Shown here one piece after another: positions 1 to 7,675 of a stretch of 16,372 nt of DNA. The notes under the pieces were generated by a model, which was given only the letters and a program-made list of their open reading frames with translations, was not told the origin of the DNA and did not search any database. This DNA comes from an uncultured Erysipelotrichaceae bacterium (GTDB taxonomy: Bacteria; Bacillota_I; Bacilli_A; RF39; UBA660), in NCBI GenBank assembly GCA_902796215.1, contig CADBNY010000122.1:1-16372 (forward strand), given 5' to 3'. Every line of letters starts with the position of its first letter. The stretch's first letter is position 1. A program made the position numbers and the translations under genes.

Positions 1-699
1 AAAGATGGAACAGATTTAAAAAATCATACAATTTCAGTTTGCAATAAAGCAAACTGTACAGCAACAAGCGCTTGGAAATATATAAAAGGTCCAAGTGCAA
101 ACACGGAATATTCAGAAACAGAAACAGTAACAGGAGTACATATTTCTGCTTATCAACCAGATTACACAAAAGATCTTCCAAAAAGAGGAACATATTACAT
201 TCTACCAGTATTATACGAAAACAAAGCAATGACAGTTCAATCAGACCTTAATAGCACAATTAAAGCCGATTTTCTAACAGGAACAAAACAGCAAAAATGG
301 TCTATAGAAGTAATTACAGGAAAACCAAAAAGAAAAGCAGATGGAACAATTGTAACAGAAAAAGAATATAAAATATCAGAGTTGGGTCGCTATAAAGTTA
401 TGGCTATAGCAGCAGATCAAAATTTAGTAGGAAACGAACTTGTTGCAAATCAAGTATTTAATACTAAAGCAAGAAACGAGCCACAAATATGGAAGATAAA
501 AGCATTAGGAAATGGAACATATACAATATCAACAGTAGTTGAACCAAGAGACAGTACGTTTCTATCAGGAAATATATTACCTATACCATATCCAACAAAT
601 AGCGACATAGATGCAAAATACCAAAATACATTTATCATCGGAAAAAACAATGATGATACTCAAAGATTTAAATTAATTTCTCTAGAATATAGTAATTAG
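1..699 (+). CDS. Probable secreted/surface protein, 3' end, ricin-B-like beta-trefoil
   Basis: The reading frame is open from the first base, so the 5' end lies outside the window; 232 codons plus TAG are present. The visible C-terminal part looks like a ricin-B-type (beta-trefoil) lectin domain. A GTYYI strand opens it near residue 66, and Q-x-W-like motifs follow at residues 98-100 (QKW), 162-164 (QIW) and 221-223 (QRF, a degenerate third copy). Their spacing of about 60 residues fits the three lobes of a trefoil. Ahead of it lies a Thr/Ser-rich stretch with two cysteines (residues 14 and 19). No LPXTG motif or C-terminal membrane anchor is present, so the protein is either released or anchored from its unseen N-terminus. 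Such domains usually bind carbohydrate, but the ligand here is unknown. A strong terminator follows directly. The lectin call rests on motif spacing only and is moderately sure. Confidence 0.6.
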   Translation, partial: KDGTDLKNHTISVCNKANCTATSAWKYIKGPSANTEYSETETVTGVHISAYQPDYTKDLPKRGTYYILPVLYENKAMTVQSDLNSTIKADFLTGTKQQKWSIEVITGKPKRKADGTIVTEKEYKISELGRYKVMAIAADQNLVGNELVANQVFNTKARNEPQIWKIKALGNGTYTISTVVEPRDSTFLSGNILPIPYPTNSDIDAKYQNTFIIGKNNDDTQRFKLISLEYSN

Positions 700-729
700 T
701 AGTAAAAAATTTACTACTTTTTATTTTTT
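698..729 (+). terminator. Rho-independent terminator of the lectin-like gene
   Basis: A perfect 9-bp stem (698-706 with 710-718) closes an AAA loop and is followed by a T-rich run at 719-729. It starts inside the TAG stop codon. Its T-tract touches the first CIRCE-like repeat, so termination of one unit and control of the next are packed together. Confidence 0.85.
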
Positions 730-754
730 AGCACTTTTACTTGACAAGTGCCAA
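728..754 (+). promoter_or_regulatory. CIRCE-like HrcA operator 1, overlapping the -35 box
   Basis: TTAGCACTT at 728-736, a 9-base spacer, then AAGTGCCAA at 746-754. The CIRCE consensus is TTAGCACTC-N9-GAGTGCTAA. The arms match it at 8/9 and 7/9 positions, pair with each other at 8/9, and have the exact canonical spacer. The repeat covers the -35 hexamer, so HrcA bound here should exclude RNA polymerase. Operator role is inferred from the motif and from hrcA being the first gene downstream. Confidence 0.75.
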
Positions 755-769
755 AAACAAGAGTAGACT
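741..769 (+). promoter_or_regulatory. Sigma-A promoter of the hrcA-grpE-dnaK-dnaJ operon
   Basis: A perfect -35 box TTGACA (741-746), a 17-base spacer and a -10 box TAGACT (764-769, 4/6 to TATAAT). The predicted transcript start is near 776, giving a leader of about 35 nucleotides that contains the second CIRCE-like repeat. Confidence 0.75.
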
Positions 770-773
770 ATAC

Positions 774-799
774 TTAGCACTCAAAAAGAAAAGTGCTAG
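774..799 (+). promoter_or_regulatory. CIRCE-like HrcA operator 2, at the transcript start and ribosome site
   Basis: The left arm TTAGCACTC (774-782) is a perfect CIRCE half-site. The right arm AAGTGCTAG (791-799) matches 7/9. The spacer is 8 bases, not 9, so the two half-sites sit one base closer than in the canonical element. The right arm runs into the hrcA Shine-Dalgarno AGGAGG (798-803). As RNA the arms could also pair as a weak leader hairpin. Confidence 0.8.
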
Positions 800-810
800 G
801 AGGTTAAGTT

Positions 811-1800
811 ATGTTGACTGAGAGACAGAACAAAATCTTAAAACTAATAGTAGAAAAATATATAAAAAATCCCATCCCAGTAGGCTCAAAAGTAATTTCG
901 AAAGCTATCAATTGCTCTAGCGCTACTGTAAGAAATGAAATGGGAGAACTTGAAAAACAAGGACTATTAGAAAAAACTCACACATCATCTGGAAGAGTTC
1001 CATCAGAAGCAGGATATCGTTATTATGTTGACAATTTAATGGAATTAAAAAAGATGAATGGTGAAGATATGCTAAAATTACAAATGGTTTTTAGAAACCA
1101 GCAACTAGCTCTATCTGATGTTATAACAAAGAGTTTGCAGGTAATATCAGATATGATGAACTACACAACCGTAGTGCTAGGCTCAAAATCTCATGAGAAT
1201 CTTCTAAAAAAAGTAGAAGTAATTCCAATTGATGATGAAAATTTAACAGTAATTATAGTAACTGATAAAGGACACGTAGAACATAAAACAATAAAATTAA
1301 AAGATGTCTCTTTAGAAGAAGTAGAAAAAACCGTTAGCCTCATTAATAATCTAATTTCAGGAACTCCAATTGATGAAGTAGGAAAAAAATTAGAGTTTGA
1401 AATTAAACCAATCATAGGAAACTATGTAAAGCAACACGAACAGCTATATAATGTTTTCTATCATGTATTTACCGATTTTACAAATCAAGAAATTAATGTT
1501 ATGGGAAGAAACAAAATGCTAGAACAACCAGAATTTTCAACAAACATTGAAAAAATAAAAAATGTCTTTAACAAATTAGATGAAAGAGAAATTTTAAGTA
1601 ATATCGAGGAAGATGATGACAACAATATAAAAGTCTATATTGGAAATGAAAACAATATCGATAGCGATGTAACAGTTATTCAAACAAAATTTAAAAAAGG
1701 AAATGAAGAAGGTACCATTGCTATTATTGGTCCCAAACGAATGGAATATGACCGTGTCGTTGGCTTATTAGATTATATGAAAAAAAATATAGAAAGGTAG
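811..1800 (+). CDS. hrcA: Heat-inducible transcription repressor HrcA
   Basis: HrcA is the dimeric repressor that binds CIRCE operators; in known species its active fold is maintained by GroEL, so titration of chaperonin by unfolded protein relieves repression. The 329-residue product has the usual family length. The N-terminal winged helix opens with MLTERQNKILK and carries the recognition region SSATVRNEMGELEKQGLL and the wing-like SSGRVPSEAGYRYYVD (about residues 36-75). The GAF-like core and dimerisation region follow, ending in the IAIIGPKRMEYDRVVGLLDY signature. AGGAGG at 798-803 lies 7 bases before ATG. It is the first gene of the heat-shock operon and sits behind two CIRCE-like repeats, so it should autoregulate. 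grpE begins 6 bases after its stop. Confidence 0.97.
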   Translation: MLTERQNKILKLIVEKYIKNPIPVGSKVISKAINCSSATVRNEMGELEKQGLLEKTHTSSGRVPSEAGYRYYVDNLMELKKMNGEDMLKLQMVFRNQQLALSDVITKSLQVISDMMNYTTVVLGSKSHENLLKKVEVIPIDDENLTVIIVTDKGHVEHKTIKLKDVSLEEVEKTVSLINNLISGTPIDEVGKKLEFEIKPIIGNYVKQHEQLYNVFYHVFTDFTNQEINVMGRNKMLEQPEFSTNIEKIKNVFNKLDEREILSNIEEDDDNNIKVYIGNENNIDSDVTVIQTKFKKGNEEGTIAIIGPKRMEYDRVVGLLDYMKKNIER

Positions 1801-1806
1801 GCTTTT

Positions 1807-2367
1807 ATGAGTAAAAAAGGAAAAAAAGAGAAACAACAACAAGAAACTGAATTATTAGAAGAAACAAAAGAATTAGAACAAGATACAAAAATAAATAATG
1901 AAATGTTAAAGCTAGAAGAAGAAATACAGAACTTAACAGAAGAAAACAAAGCATTAGCTGAAAAAATAAAATTAAGTCAGGCAGATTTAATAAACTATCG
2001 AAAAAGAAAAGATGAAGAAACAGCCAATGCAATGAAATATGCTAATCAAGATATTATCAAAGACTTATTAAATGTTGTTGATAATTTAGAAAGAACTTTA
2101 AATAGCGAATCAGAATCTGAAGAAATAAAAAAATATCAAGACGGAGTTCGTTTGATATATGAAAATCTCATAGCTATTTTAAAAAGTTATGGAGTTACAG
2201 AGATAAATCGTGTTGGTGAAGTATTTGATCCTACGCAAGAACAAGCACTTCTTACAGAATGTGTTGAAGATAAAGAAGACGAAATTGTTCTAGAAGTGCT
2301 ATTAAAAGGATATAAATTAAAAGAGAGAGTTATTCGACCAGCAAGTGTTAAAATAAATCAAAAATAA
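1807..2367 (+). CDS. grpE: Nucleotide exchange factor GrpE
   Basis: GrpE dimers release ADP from DnaK and so reset the chaperone cycle in the cytoplasm. The 186-residue product has a highly charged Glu/Lys N-terminus (about residues 1-55) predicted to form the long paired helix. A conserved core follows (NYRKRKDEE, then DLLNVVDNLERTL). The C-terminal beta domain that contacts DnaK is recognisable by GEVFDPTQEQALL and the closing VLLKGYKLKERVIRPASVKI. The ATG follows a short AAAGG sequence (about 1793-1797) that lies within the end of hrcA, and only 6 bases separate the genes. It is transcribed from the HrcA-controlled promoter. dnaK, its partner, starts 20 bases downstream with its own strong AAGGAG site. 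Confidence 0.97.
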   Translation: MSKKGKKEKQQQETELLEETKELEQDTKINNEMLKLEEEIQNLTEENKALAEKIKLSQADLINYRKRKDEETANAMKYANQDIIKDLLNVVDNLERTLNSESESEEIKKYQDGVRLIYENLIAILKSYGVTEINRVGEVFDPTQEQALLTECVEDKEDEIVLEVLLKGYKLKERVIRPASVKINQK

Positions 2368-2387
2368 AAGAAAAGGAGATAATAATT

Positions 2388-4235
2388 ATGAGTAAAATAA
2401 TAGGAATAGATTTAGGAACTACAAATTCATGTGCTGCTGTCTTAGAAGCAGGAGCACCTAAAATAATACCAAATCCAGAAGGAGGAAGAACAACACCATC
2501 TGTTGTAGCTTTCAAAAAAGGAGAAAAAATAGTTGGAGATGCTGCTAAAAGACAAGCATTAACCAATCCAAATACCGTTATTTCTATCAAAAGAAAAATG
2601 GGAACTAAAGAAAAAGTAGAATTAGAAGGAAAGAAATATACACCAGAAGAAATTTCTGCCATGATTTTATCTTATATTAAAGATTATGCAGAAAGCTATT
2701 TAGGAGAAAAGGTAGAAAAAGCTGTTATTACAGTACCTGCATACTTTAATGATTCTCAAAGACAAGCAACAAAAAACGCAGGTAAAATTGCCGGACTAGA
2801 AGTAGAAAGAATCATTAATGAACCAACAGCAGCAGCACTATCTTATGGTCTTGAAAAAAATGAAGGACAAACAATTTTAGTATATGACCTAGGAGGAGGA
2901 ACTTTTGATGTATCCATTCTAGAACTAGGAGATGGAGTATTCGAAGTTAAATCAACTGCTGGAAACAACCACTTAGGTGGAGATGATTTTGATGAAAGAA
3001 TTATCGATTATCTAGTAAAAGAATTTAAAAAAGAAAACAAAATTGATTTAAGAGATGACAACATGGCAATGCAACGTTTAAAAGAAGTAGCAGAAAAAGC
3101 AAAGAAAGATTTATCAGGAATGGTATCTACACAAATTTCTGCACCATTTATTGCTAAAGGAGAAGATGGAGAACCAGTTCATTTAGATATGACACTAACT
3201 CGTGCAAAATTTGAACATTTAATTTCTGATTTAGTAGAATCAACAATTGAACCAGTAAGAAAAGCAATTAAAGACGCTAAAATGTCTAAAAAAGATATTG
3301 ACAAAGTAATTCTTGTTGGTGGATCAACTCGTGTGCCTATGGTATATGATATGATTACAAAAGAATTAGGACAAGAACCATCACGTGAAGTAAACCCAGA
3401 TGAAGCAGTAGCAATGGGAGCAGCAATTCAAGGTGGAGTTTTAACAGGAGATGTTAACGACATTGTGTTATTAGATGTAACACCATTATCATTAGGTGTA
3501 GAAACATTAGGTGGAGTAATGACTACATTAATTCCAAGAAACACAACTATACCAACTTCACATTCTGAAATATTCTCAACTGCAGCTGACAATCAACCAG
3601 GAGTAGATATTCATATTCTTCAAGGAGATCGTCCAATGGCAGCCGATAACAAAACACTTGGAAACTTCCAATTGACAAATATTCCACCAGCACCTAGAGG
3701 AGTTCCACAAATTGAAGTAAAATTTGATATTGATGCCAATGGAATTGTAAATGTTACAGCTAAAGATTTAGGAACAAACAAAGAACAATCAATTACAATA
3801 ACTTCAACAACAAACTTAAGTGATGAAGAAATAGAAAAAATGCGTAAAGAAGCAGAAGAAAACAAAGAAGCAGACGAAAAAAGAAAAGAAGAAGCAGAAA
3901 TCAAAAATGAAGCTGAGCAAATGGTTTTCCAAACAGAAAAAGCAATTAAAGATTTAGGAGACAAAGCAGATAAGAAAGAAGTAGAAGAAGCAGAAGACCT
4001 AATTAAGGACTTGAAGAAAGCTCTTGAAAAAGGAGATATTGACGAAATAAAAGAAGAAAAAGAAAAACTTCAAGAAAAAGCAATGGCTTTAGCAACAAAA
4101 GTATATGAACAAGCAGCAAAAGAGCGTCAAGAAAATACATCATCAGAAGATGACGATGATGAAAAAGAAGAAAAGAAAGAAAAAAAGAGCAAAAAAAGTG
4201 ATGATGTAGAAGAAGCAGATATTGAAGAAGAATAA
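2388..4235 (+). CDS. dnaK: Chaperone DnaK (Hsp70)
   Basis: This is the cytoplasmic ATP-dependent Hsp70 that binds exposed hydrophobic peptide segments, working with DnaJ and GrpE, both encoded beside it. At 615 residues it has the length usual for Gram-positive DnaK. The ATPase domain shows the phosphate loop GIDLGTTNS (6-14), EPTAAA (145-150), DLGGGTFD (167-174) and a later GGSTRVPMV. The interdomain linker and start of the substrate domain are at DVTPLSLGVETLGG (363-376). A helical lid follows. The last 32 residues (584-615) form an acidic and lysine-rich low-complexity tail ending DDVEEADIEEE, which replaces but still resembles the usual acidic DDVVDAEFEEV-type end. The ribosome site AAGGAG precedes the ATG. 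A 10-bp hairpin separates it from dnaJ. Confidence 0.98.
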   Translation: MSKIIGIDLGTTNSCAAVLEAGAPKIIPNPEGGRTTPSVVAFKKGEKIVGDAAKRQALTNPNTVISIKRKMGTKEKVELEGKKYTPEEISAMILSYIKDYAESYLGEKVEKAVITVPAYFNDSQRQATKNAGKIAGLEVERIINEPTAAALSYGLEKNEGQTILVYDLGGGTFDVSILELGDGVFEVKSTAGNNHLGGDDFDERIIDYLVKEFKKENKIDLRDDNMAMQRLKEVAEKAKKDLSGMVSTQISAPFIAKGEDGEPVHLDMTLTRAKFEHLISDLVESTIEPVRKAIKDAKMSKKDIDKVILVGGSTRVPMVYDMITKELGQEPSREVNPDEAVAMGAAIQGGVLTGDVNDIVLLDVTPLSLGVETLGGVMTTLIPRNTTIPTSHSEIFSTAADNQPGVDIHILQGDRPMAADNKTLGNFQLTNIPPAPRGVPQIEVKFDIDANGIVNVTAKDLGTNKEQSITITSTTNLSDEEIEKMRKEAEENKEADEKRKEEAEIKNEAEQMVFQTEKAIKDLGDKADKKEVEEAEDLIKDLKKALEKGDIDEIKEEKEKLQEKAMALATKVYEQAAKERQENTSSEDDDDEKEEKKEKKSKKSDDVEEADIEEE

Positions 4236-4240
4236 AATAT

Positions 4241-4266
4241 AAAGTAGTCCTTGATGGACTACTTTT
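4241..4266 (+). promoter_or_regulatory. dnaK-dnaJ intergenic hairpin
   Basis: A perfect 10-bp inverted repeat (4241-4250 with 4256-4265) encloses a TTGAT loop, and only four T residues follow before CC. The stem is strong but the U-tract is poor. It may act as a partial terminator, or as an mRNA processing or stabilising element that lowers dnaJ expression relative to dnaK. The function is inferred. Confidence 0.65.
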
Positions 4267-4286
4267 CCAAGTAAGGATGTGAAAAA

Positions 4287-5447
4287 GTGGCAGAAAAAAG
4301 AGATTATTATGAAGTTCTTGGTGTATCAAAAAATGCAAGTTCAGCAGAAATAAAAAGTGCTTATAGAAAAAAAGCTAAGGAATTGCACCCCGATTTAAAC
4401 AAAGATGATCCTCATGCAGAAGAAAAGTTTAAAGAAGTCCAAGAAGCATATTCTGTATTATCAGATGATAATAAAAAGAGAATGTATGATCAATTTGGAC
4501 ATGCCGGAGTATCTGGTAGTGGAGGAAATCCATACGGAGGATATGGAGGTAGTTACACAAACTTTGATGCATCAGATTTTGATTTTGGAGATATTTTTGA
4601 TTCCATTTTTGGAGGAGCTGGTGGCGGCTTCGGAGGATTTTCTGGTTTTGGAGGAAGAAGTAATTCAAAAAGAGCATCTCGTGGTAGCGATGTCTTAATG
4701 AGAATGGATTTAGATTTTGAAGAAGCTATTTATGGATGTGAAAAAAAATTTAATTTAGATGTTGTAGAAGATTGTGATGAATGTCATGGACACGGAGGAT
4801 TTGACAGGGAAGAATGTTCAACCTGTAACGGAACTGGAACAGTAACAACACAGCAACAAACAATTTTAGGATCATTTATGTCCCGGTCAACTTGTCCAAA
4901 ATGTAATGGATTAGGAAAAACTTATAAAAGAAAATGTAGCGAATGTAATGGTAAAGGTAAAATAAAACAAAAGAAAAAAATTACCATTAATATACCAGCT
5001 GGAATCAATACAGGAGATCGCCAAAGAGTAAGTGGCAAAGGAAGTCCAGGAACTAATGGAGGAGAAAACGGAGATTTATATATCGAATTTGTTGTTGGAG
5101 AACATAACTATTTTGCACGTGAAAACGATGATATTTATCTAGAAGTTCCATTAACAATAGCGGAATCACTTCTTGGATGCAAAAAAGAAATACCAACCAT
5201 TTATGGTAATGTCAAGATAAATATAAGTGCAGGAACAAATAGTGGAGATAAACAAAGAATTAAAGGAAAAGGTGTAGATAATAAATATCGAAGACACAAA
5301 GGAGATATGTATTTAATATTTAAAGTATATACTCCAAAAAACCTATCAAGAGAGCAAAAGACACTAATTGAAAAATTATCAGAAACCCCATTAGAAACAG
5401 AAGAAATTAAAAAATTTAATAAATTTACTGAAAAGAATGATAAATAA
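4287..5447 (+). CDS. dnaJ: Chaperone DnaJ (type I Hsp40)
   Basis: DnaJ delivers unfolded clients to DnaK and stimulates its ATPase. The 386-residue product has every part of a type I Hsp40. The J domain (about 5-70) carries the catalytic HPD at 34-36. A Gly/Phe-rich linker spans about 75-125. Four CxxCxGxG zinc-binding repeats start at C163, C177, C203 and C217. Two beta-sandwich substrate domains and a dimerisation end complete it. I chose the GTG at 4287: it gives the expected N-terminus (AEKRDYYEVLGV) and follows an AAGGAT ribosome site (about 4273-4278). It is the last gene of the HrcA operon, 51 bases after dnaK, and its stop codon lies within a terminator hairpin. Confidence 0.97.
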   Translation: MAEKRDYYEVLGVSKNASSAEIKSAYRKKAKELHPDLNKDDPHAEEKFKEVQEAYSVLSDDNKKRMYDQFGHAGVSGSGGNPYGGYGGSYTNFDASDFDFGDIFDSIFGGAGGGFGGFSGFGGRSNSKRASRGSDVLMRMDLDFEEAIYGCEKKFNLDVVEDCDECHGHGGFDREECSTCNGTGTVTTQQQTILGSFMSRSTCPKCNGLGKTYKRKCSECNGKGKIKQKKKITINIPAGINTGDRQRVSGKGSPGTNGGENGDLYIEFVVGEHNYFARENDDIYLEVPLTIAESLLGCKKEIPTIYGNVKINISAGTNSGDKQRIKGKGVDNKYRRHKGDMYLIFKVYTPKNLSREQKTLIEKLSETPLETEEIKKFNKFTEKNDK

Positions 5448-5458
5448 TCATTCTTTTT
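5431..5458 (+). terminator. Terminator of the heat-shock operon
   Basis: An 11-bp perfect stem (5431-5441 with 5447-5457) has the loop AAATA, and the dnaJ TAA stop falls in the loop and stem. Five T residues end the 3' arm. It closes the hrcA-dnaJ transcript. Confidence 0.8.
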
Positions 5459-5499
5459 GACATTAATAAACAAAAAAGAAAAAGTTTTGGGGTTACCTA

Positions 5500-5528
5500 T
5501 TGTATTTTTAAGTGAAGCAAGATAAAAT
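5500..5528 (+). promoter_or_regulatory. Possible promoter of the DUF975 gene
   Basis: The 89 bases between the dnaJ terminator and the next start hold no gene. TTGTAT (5500-5505), 17 bases, then TAAAAT (5523-5528, 5/6 to the -10 consensus) is the best promoter candidate; the -35 match is weak. An alternative TTGACA at 5457-5462 has no -10 box at suitable spacing. Confidence 0.35.
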
Positions 5529-5547
5529 ATAGTAAAGGAGTGAGAGA

Positions 5548-6270
5548 GTGAGTAGAGCGGAATTAAAGCAATGGGCAAAGAAAAAAATTAAGGGACATAT
5601 CTGGGAAATTCTTATACCACTTATTGTAGCTGGAATCTTATCTAGTCTAACAATTGGTCAGAAAATTATAGTTGAAGATGGAACATGGAAAGTAAACGGA
5701 GGAATAAATCTATCAATTTTCTTCTATTTCGTGGAAGTAGGTTTAACATACTTTATGGTTAAGTTCATCAAAGACCAAGACCATGAATTTAAAGATTTAT
5801 TCAAGTTTATAAATGACTATGTTCGTATATTTATAGTAGGTATATTAGAAGGAATCTTTATATTCTTATGGGCATTATTATTAATTGTTCCAGGAATTAT
5901 TAAAGCAATTGCATATTCAATGGTAACATTGCTATTAGCAGATGATAAATATAAAGATTTAGGATATACAGAAGTATTGAAGAAAAGTGAAGAAATGATG
6001 AAGGGACATAAAATGGATTTCTTTATATTAGGTTTAAGTTTCATTGGATGGCACCTTTTAGCAATCTTTACTTTAGGTTTATTAGAAATCTGGATTGCAC
6101 CATACTATAATACTGCAAAATATAAATTCTTAAGTGATATTAAAGACAATTATGAAAAATTAAATGGATTGTCTCAAGAAGAAAAAGTCCCAGAAAAAAA
6201 AGATAATTTTTGTCCAAAATGTGGTACCCAAATCCCAGAGGGTAGCGAAAATTGCCCAAGTTGTGGATAA
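5548..6270 (+). CDS. DUF975 family membrane protein with C-terminal zinc ribbon
   Basis: The 240-residue protein resembles the DUF975 family: a short basic N-terminus (SRAELKQWAKKKIKG), several hydrophobic segments (about 17-38, 54-75, 93-135, 153-178) and the family-like IVPGIIKAIAYSM stretch. The role of DUF975 proteins is not established. After a charged linker, a zinc ribbon formed by C222, C225, C236 and C239 ends the protein (CPKCG and CPSCG knuckles), presumably in the cytoplasm. The GTG start is supported by AAAGGAG at 5534-5540, seven bases upstream, and the nearest alternative GTG runs into TGA. It is a single-gene unit between two terminators. A second, smaller zinc-ribbon membrane protein lies at 13504. 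Family assignment is fairly sure; function is unknown. Confidence 0.8.
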   Translation: MSRAELKQWAKKKIKGHIWEILIPLIVAGILSSLTIGQKIIVEDGTWKVNGGINLSIFFYFVEVGLTYFMVKFIKDQDHEFKDLFKFINDYVRIFIVGILEGIFIFLWALLLIVPGIIKAIAYSMVTLLLADDKYKDLGYTEVLKKSEEMMKGHKMDFFILGLSFIGWHLLAIFTLGLLEIWIAPYYNTAKYKFLSDIKDNYEKLNGLSQEEKVPEKKDNFCPKCGTQIPEGSENCPSCG

Positions 6271-6276
6271 GAAGCA

Positions 6277-6305
6277 AAAAAAGAGTTTTATAAAAACTCT
6301 TTTTT
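6277..6305 (+). terminator. Terminator after the DUF975 gene
   Basis: A 13-bp perfect stem (6277-6289 with 6293-6305) has an ATA loop, and its 3' arm ends in six T residues. It lies only 29 bases before the next start codon, leaving little room for a separate promoter of the glycosylation trio. Confidence 0.85.
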
Positions 6306-6334
6306 CTAAATAAAAAAAGAAAGAGCTAAATTAT

Positions 6335-6745
6335 ATGACTGATAAAAGAAAAAATAATAAATTATTAATTCAAATTATTAAATTTTTAATCGTAGGAGGT
6401 ACAGCTACTATTATTGATTTTTCTATATTTTTTATTCTACATGATTTAACAAAGCAAAATACAATAATATCTAATATAGTAGGTTTTTCAATTTCTTTAA
6501 TATATAATTACATAATCAGTATAAAATGGGTTTTTAATGTAAAAAAAGAATCAAAAACTAATTTTTTGATTTTTCTAATACTTAGTATAATAGGTTTAAT
6601 AATAAATACTATAATTGTCTATATTGGTATTGAAAAATTAAAATGGTATTCACTATTTTGCAAGATAGCAGCAACTTCCATAGTAATGATATTCAATTTT
6701 ATTACAAGAAAAAAATTTTTAGAAGAAGATAGGAGCAAAACATGA
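6335..6745 (+). CDS. GtrA family membrane protein, putative lipid-linked sugar flippase
   Basis: The 136-residue protein has the size and layout of GtrA proteins: four membrane segments at about 9-37, 44-67, 77-99 and 104-128. The family pattern FLIVGGTATIIDF occurs in the first segment, and IGFxxSxxYNYxxSxxWVF-like residues (VGFSISLIYNYIIS, then WVF) in the second. GtrA-type proteins are thought to move undecaprenyl-phosphate-sugar across the cytoplasmic membrane. The ribosome site is weak (AGAAAGAG, 6318-6325). The TGA stop overlaps the next gene's ATG (ATGA), so the GT2 gene that would supply the lipid-linked sugar is translationally coupled. This context strongly favours a sugar flippase role. 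The transported sugar is unknown. Confidence 0.85.
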   Translation: MTDKRKNNKLLIQIIKFLIVGGTATIIDFSIFFILHDLTKQNTIISNIVGFSISLIYNYIISIKWVFNVKKESKTNFLIFLILSIIGLIINTIIVYIGIEKLKWYSLFCKIAATSIVMIFNFITRKKFLEEDRSKT

Positions 6746-7674
6746 AAGATAAAAAAATAGCCGTCTTGATTCCTTGTTACAACGAGGCAAAAACAATAAA
6801 AAAGGTAGTAAAGGATTACAAACAAGTACTACCAAACGCAGATATTTATGTTTATGACAATAATTCTAGTGATGGTACAGATAGAATTGCAAAGAAGGCT
6901 GGCGCAATAGTCAAATATGAATATAAACAAGGTAAAGGGAATGTAATTAGATCAATGTTTAAAGATATAGATGCAGATTGCTATTTAATGATTGATGGCG
7001 ACGATACATATCCAAAAGAAACTGCTAAAGAAATGTGTGACTATATTTTAAATGGACAGGCTGATATGGTAATAGGGGATAGGCTGTCAAGTACATATTT
7101 TCAAGAAAATAAAAGACCATTTCACAATTTTGGTAATATCTTAGTAAGAATATTAATCAATTCATTATTTAAGTCAAATGTACAGGATATAATGACTGGA
7201 TATCGTGCATTTAGCTATGATTTTGTTAAAACTTTTCCAATATTATCTAAGGGATTCGAAATAGAAACAGAAATGACTATTCATGCTTTAGATAAGAATT
7301 TTCTATTAAGAGAAGTTCCAGTTGATTATCGAAATAGACCAAAAGGTAGTGAATCAAAGATAAATACCTTTTCTGATGGGATAAAGGTATTAAAAACAAT
7401 TGTAAGATTATTTAAAGAATATAAGCCAATACTTTTTTTCTCAATAATTAGTTTTGTATTCCTTGCGATTTCTTTGTTCTTTGGAATACCTGTCTTCATT
7501 GAATATTTTGAAACAGGATTAGTTCCTAGATTTCCAACATTAATTTTTTCAGGATTTATGCTAACAATCGCCATATTGATGTTTATATGTGGAACCATAT
7601 TAGAAGTAGTAGTAAAAAAACATCGACAATTATTTGAATTATTTTTAATAAACACAAAAAAGAAGGACGATTAA
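6742..7674 (+). CDS. Family 2 glycosyltransferase, polyprenyl-phosphate sugar synthase type
   Basis: The first 230 residues form a GT-A fold of family GT2. The N-terminus reads AVLIPCYNEAKTI (7-19), followed by the nucleotide-sugar pocket DNNSSDGT (39-46). The metal-binding motif DGDD lies at 85-88, and DIMTGYRAF (149-157) is typical of dolichol/undecaprenyl-phosphate sugar transferases such as DPM1 and GtrB. Two membrane segments follow (about 230-255 and 265-290), as in GtrB-type enzymes. The likely reaction is transfer of a sugar from a nucleotide donor to undecaprenyl phosphate on the cytoplasmic face. TAGGAG precedes the ATG, which overlaps the GtrA stop. The large membrane protein starts one base after its stop. 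The sugar specificity cannot be read from sequence. Confidence 0.88.
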   Translation: MKDKKIAVLIPCYNEAKTIKKVVKDYKQVLPNADIYVYDNNSSDGTDRIAKKAGAIVKYEYKQGKGNVIRSMFKDIDADCYLMIDGDDTYPKETAKEMCDYILNGQADMVIGDRLSSTYFQENKRPFHNFGNILVRILINSLFKSNVQDIMTGYRAFSYDFVKTFPILSKGFEIETEMTIHALDKNFLLREVPVDYRNRPKGSESKINTFSDGIKVLKTIVRLFKEYKPILFFSIISFVFLAISLFFGIPVFIEYFETGLVPRFPTLIFSGFMLTIAILMFICGTILEVVVKKHRQLFELFLINTKKKDD

Positions 7675-7675
7675 A

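Noticed and set aside
2348..2662. Antisense reading frame across the start of dnaK
   Set aside because: It is a shadow of the strongly constrained dnaK coding sequence, with no ribosome site or recognisable protein.
4003..4338. Leucine-rich minus-strand frame over the dnaK end and dnaJ start
   Set aside because: It is the complement of Glu/Lys-rich codons, which read as Leu/Phe/Ser on the other strand; there is no independent evidence of a gene.
4405..4698. Overlapping plus-strand frame inside dnaJ
   Set aside because: It is a +1 frame shadow of dnaJ; the dnaJ frame is intact and carries all family motifs.
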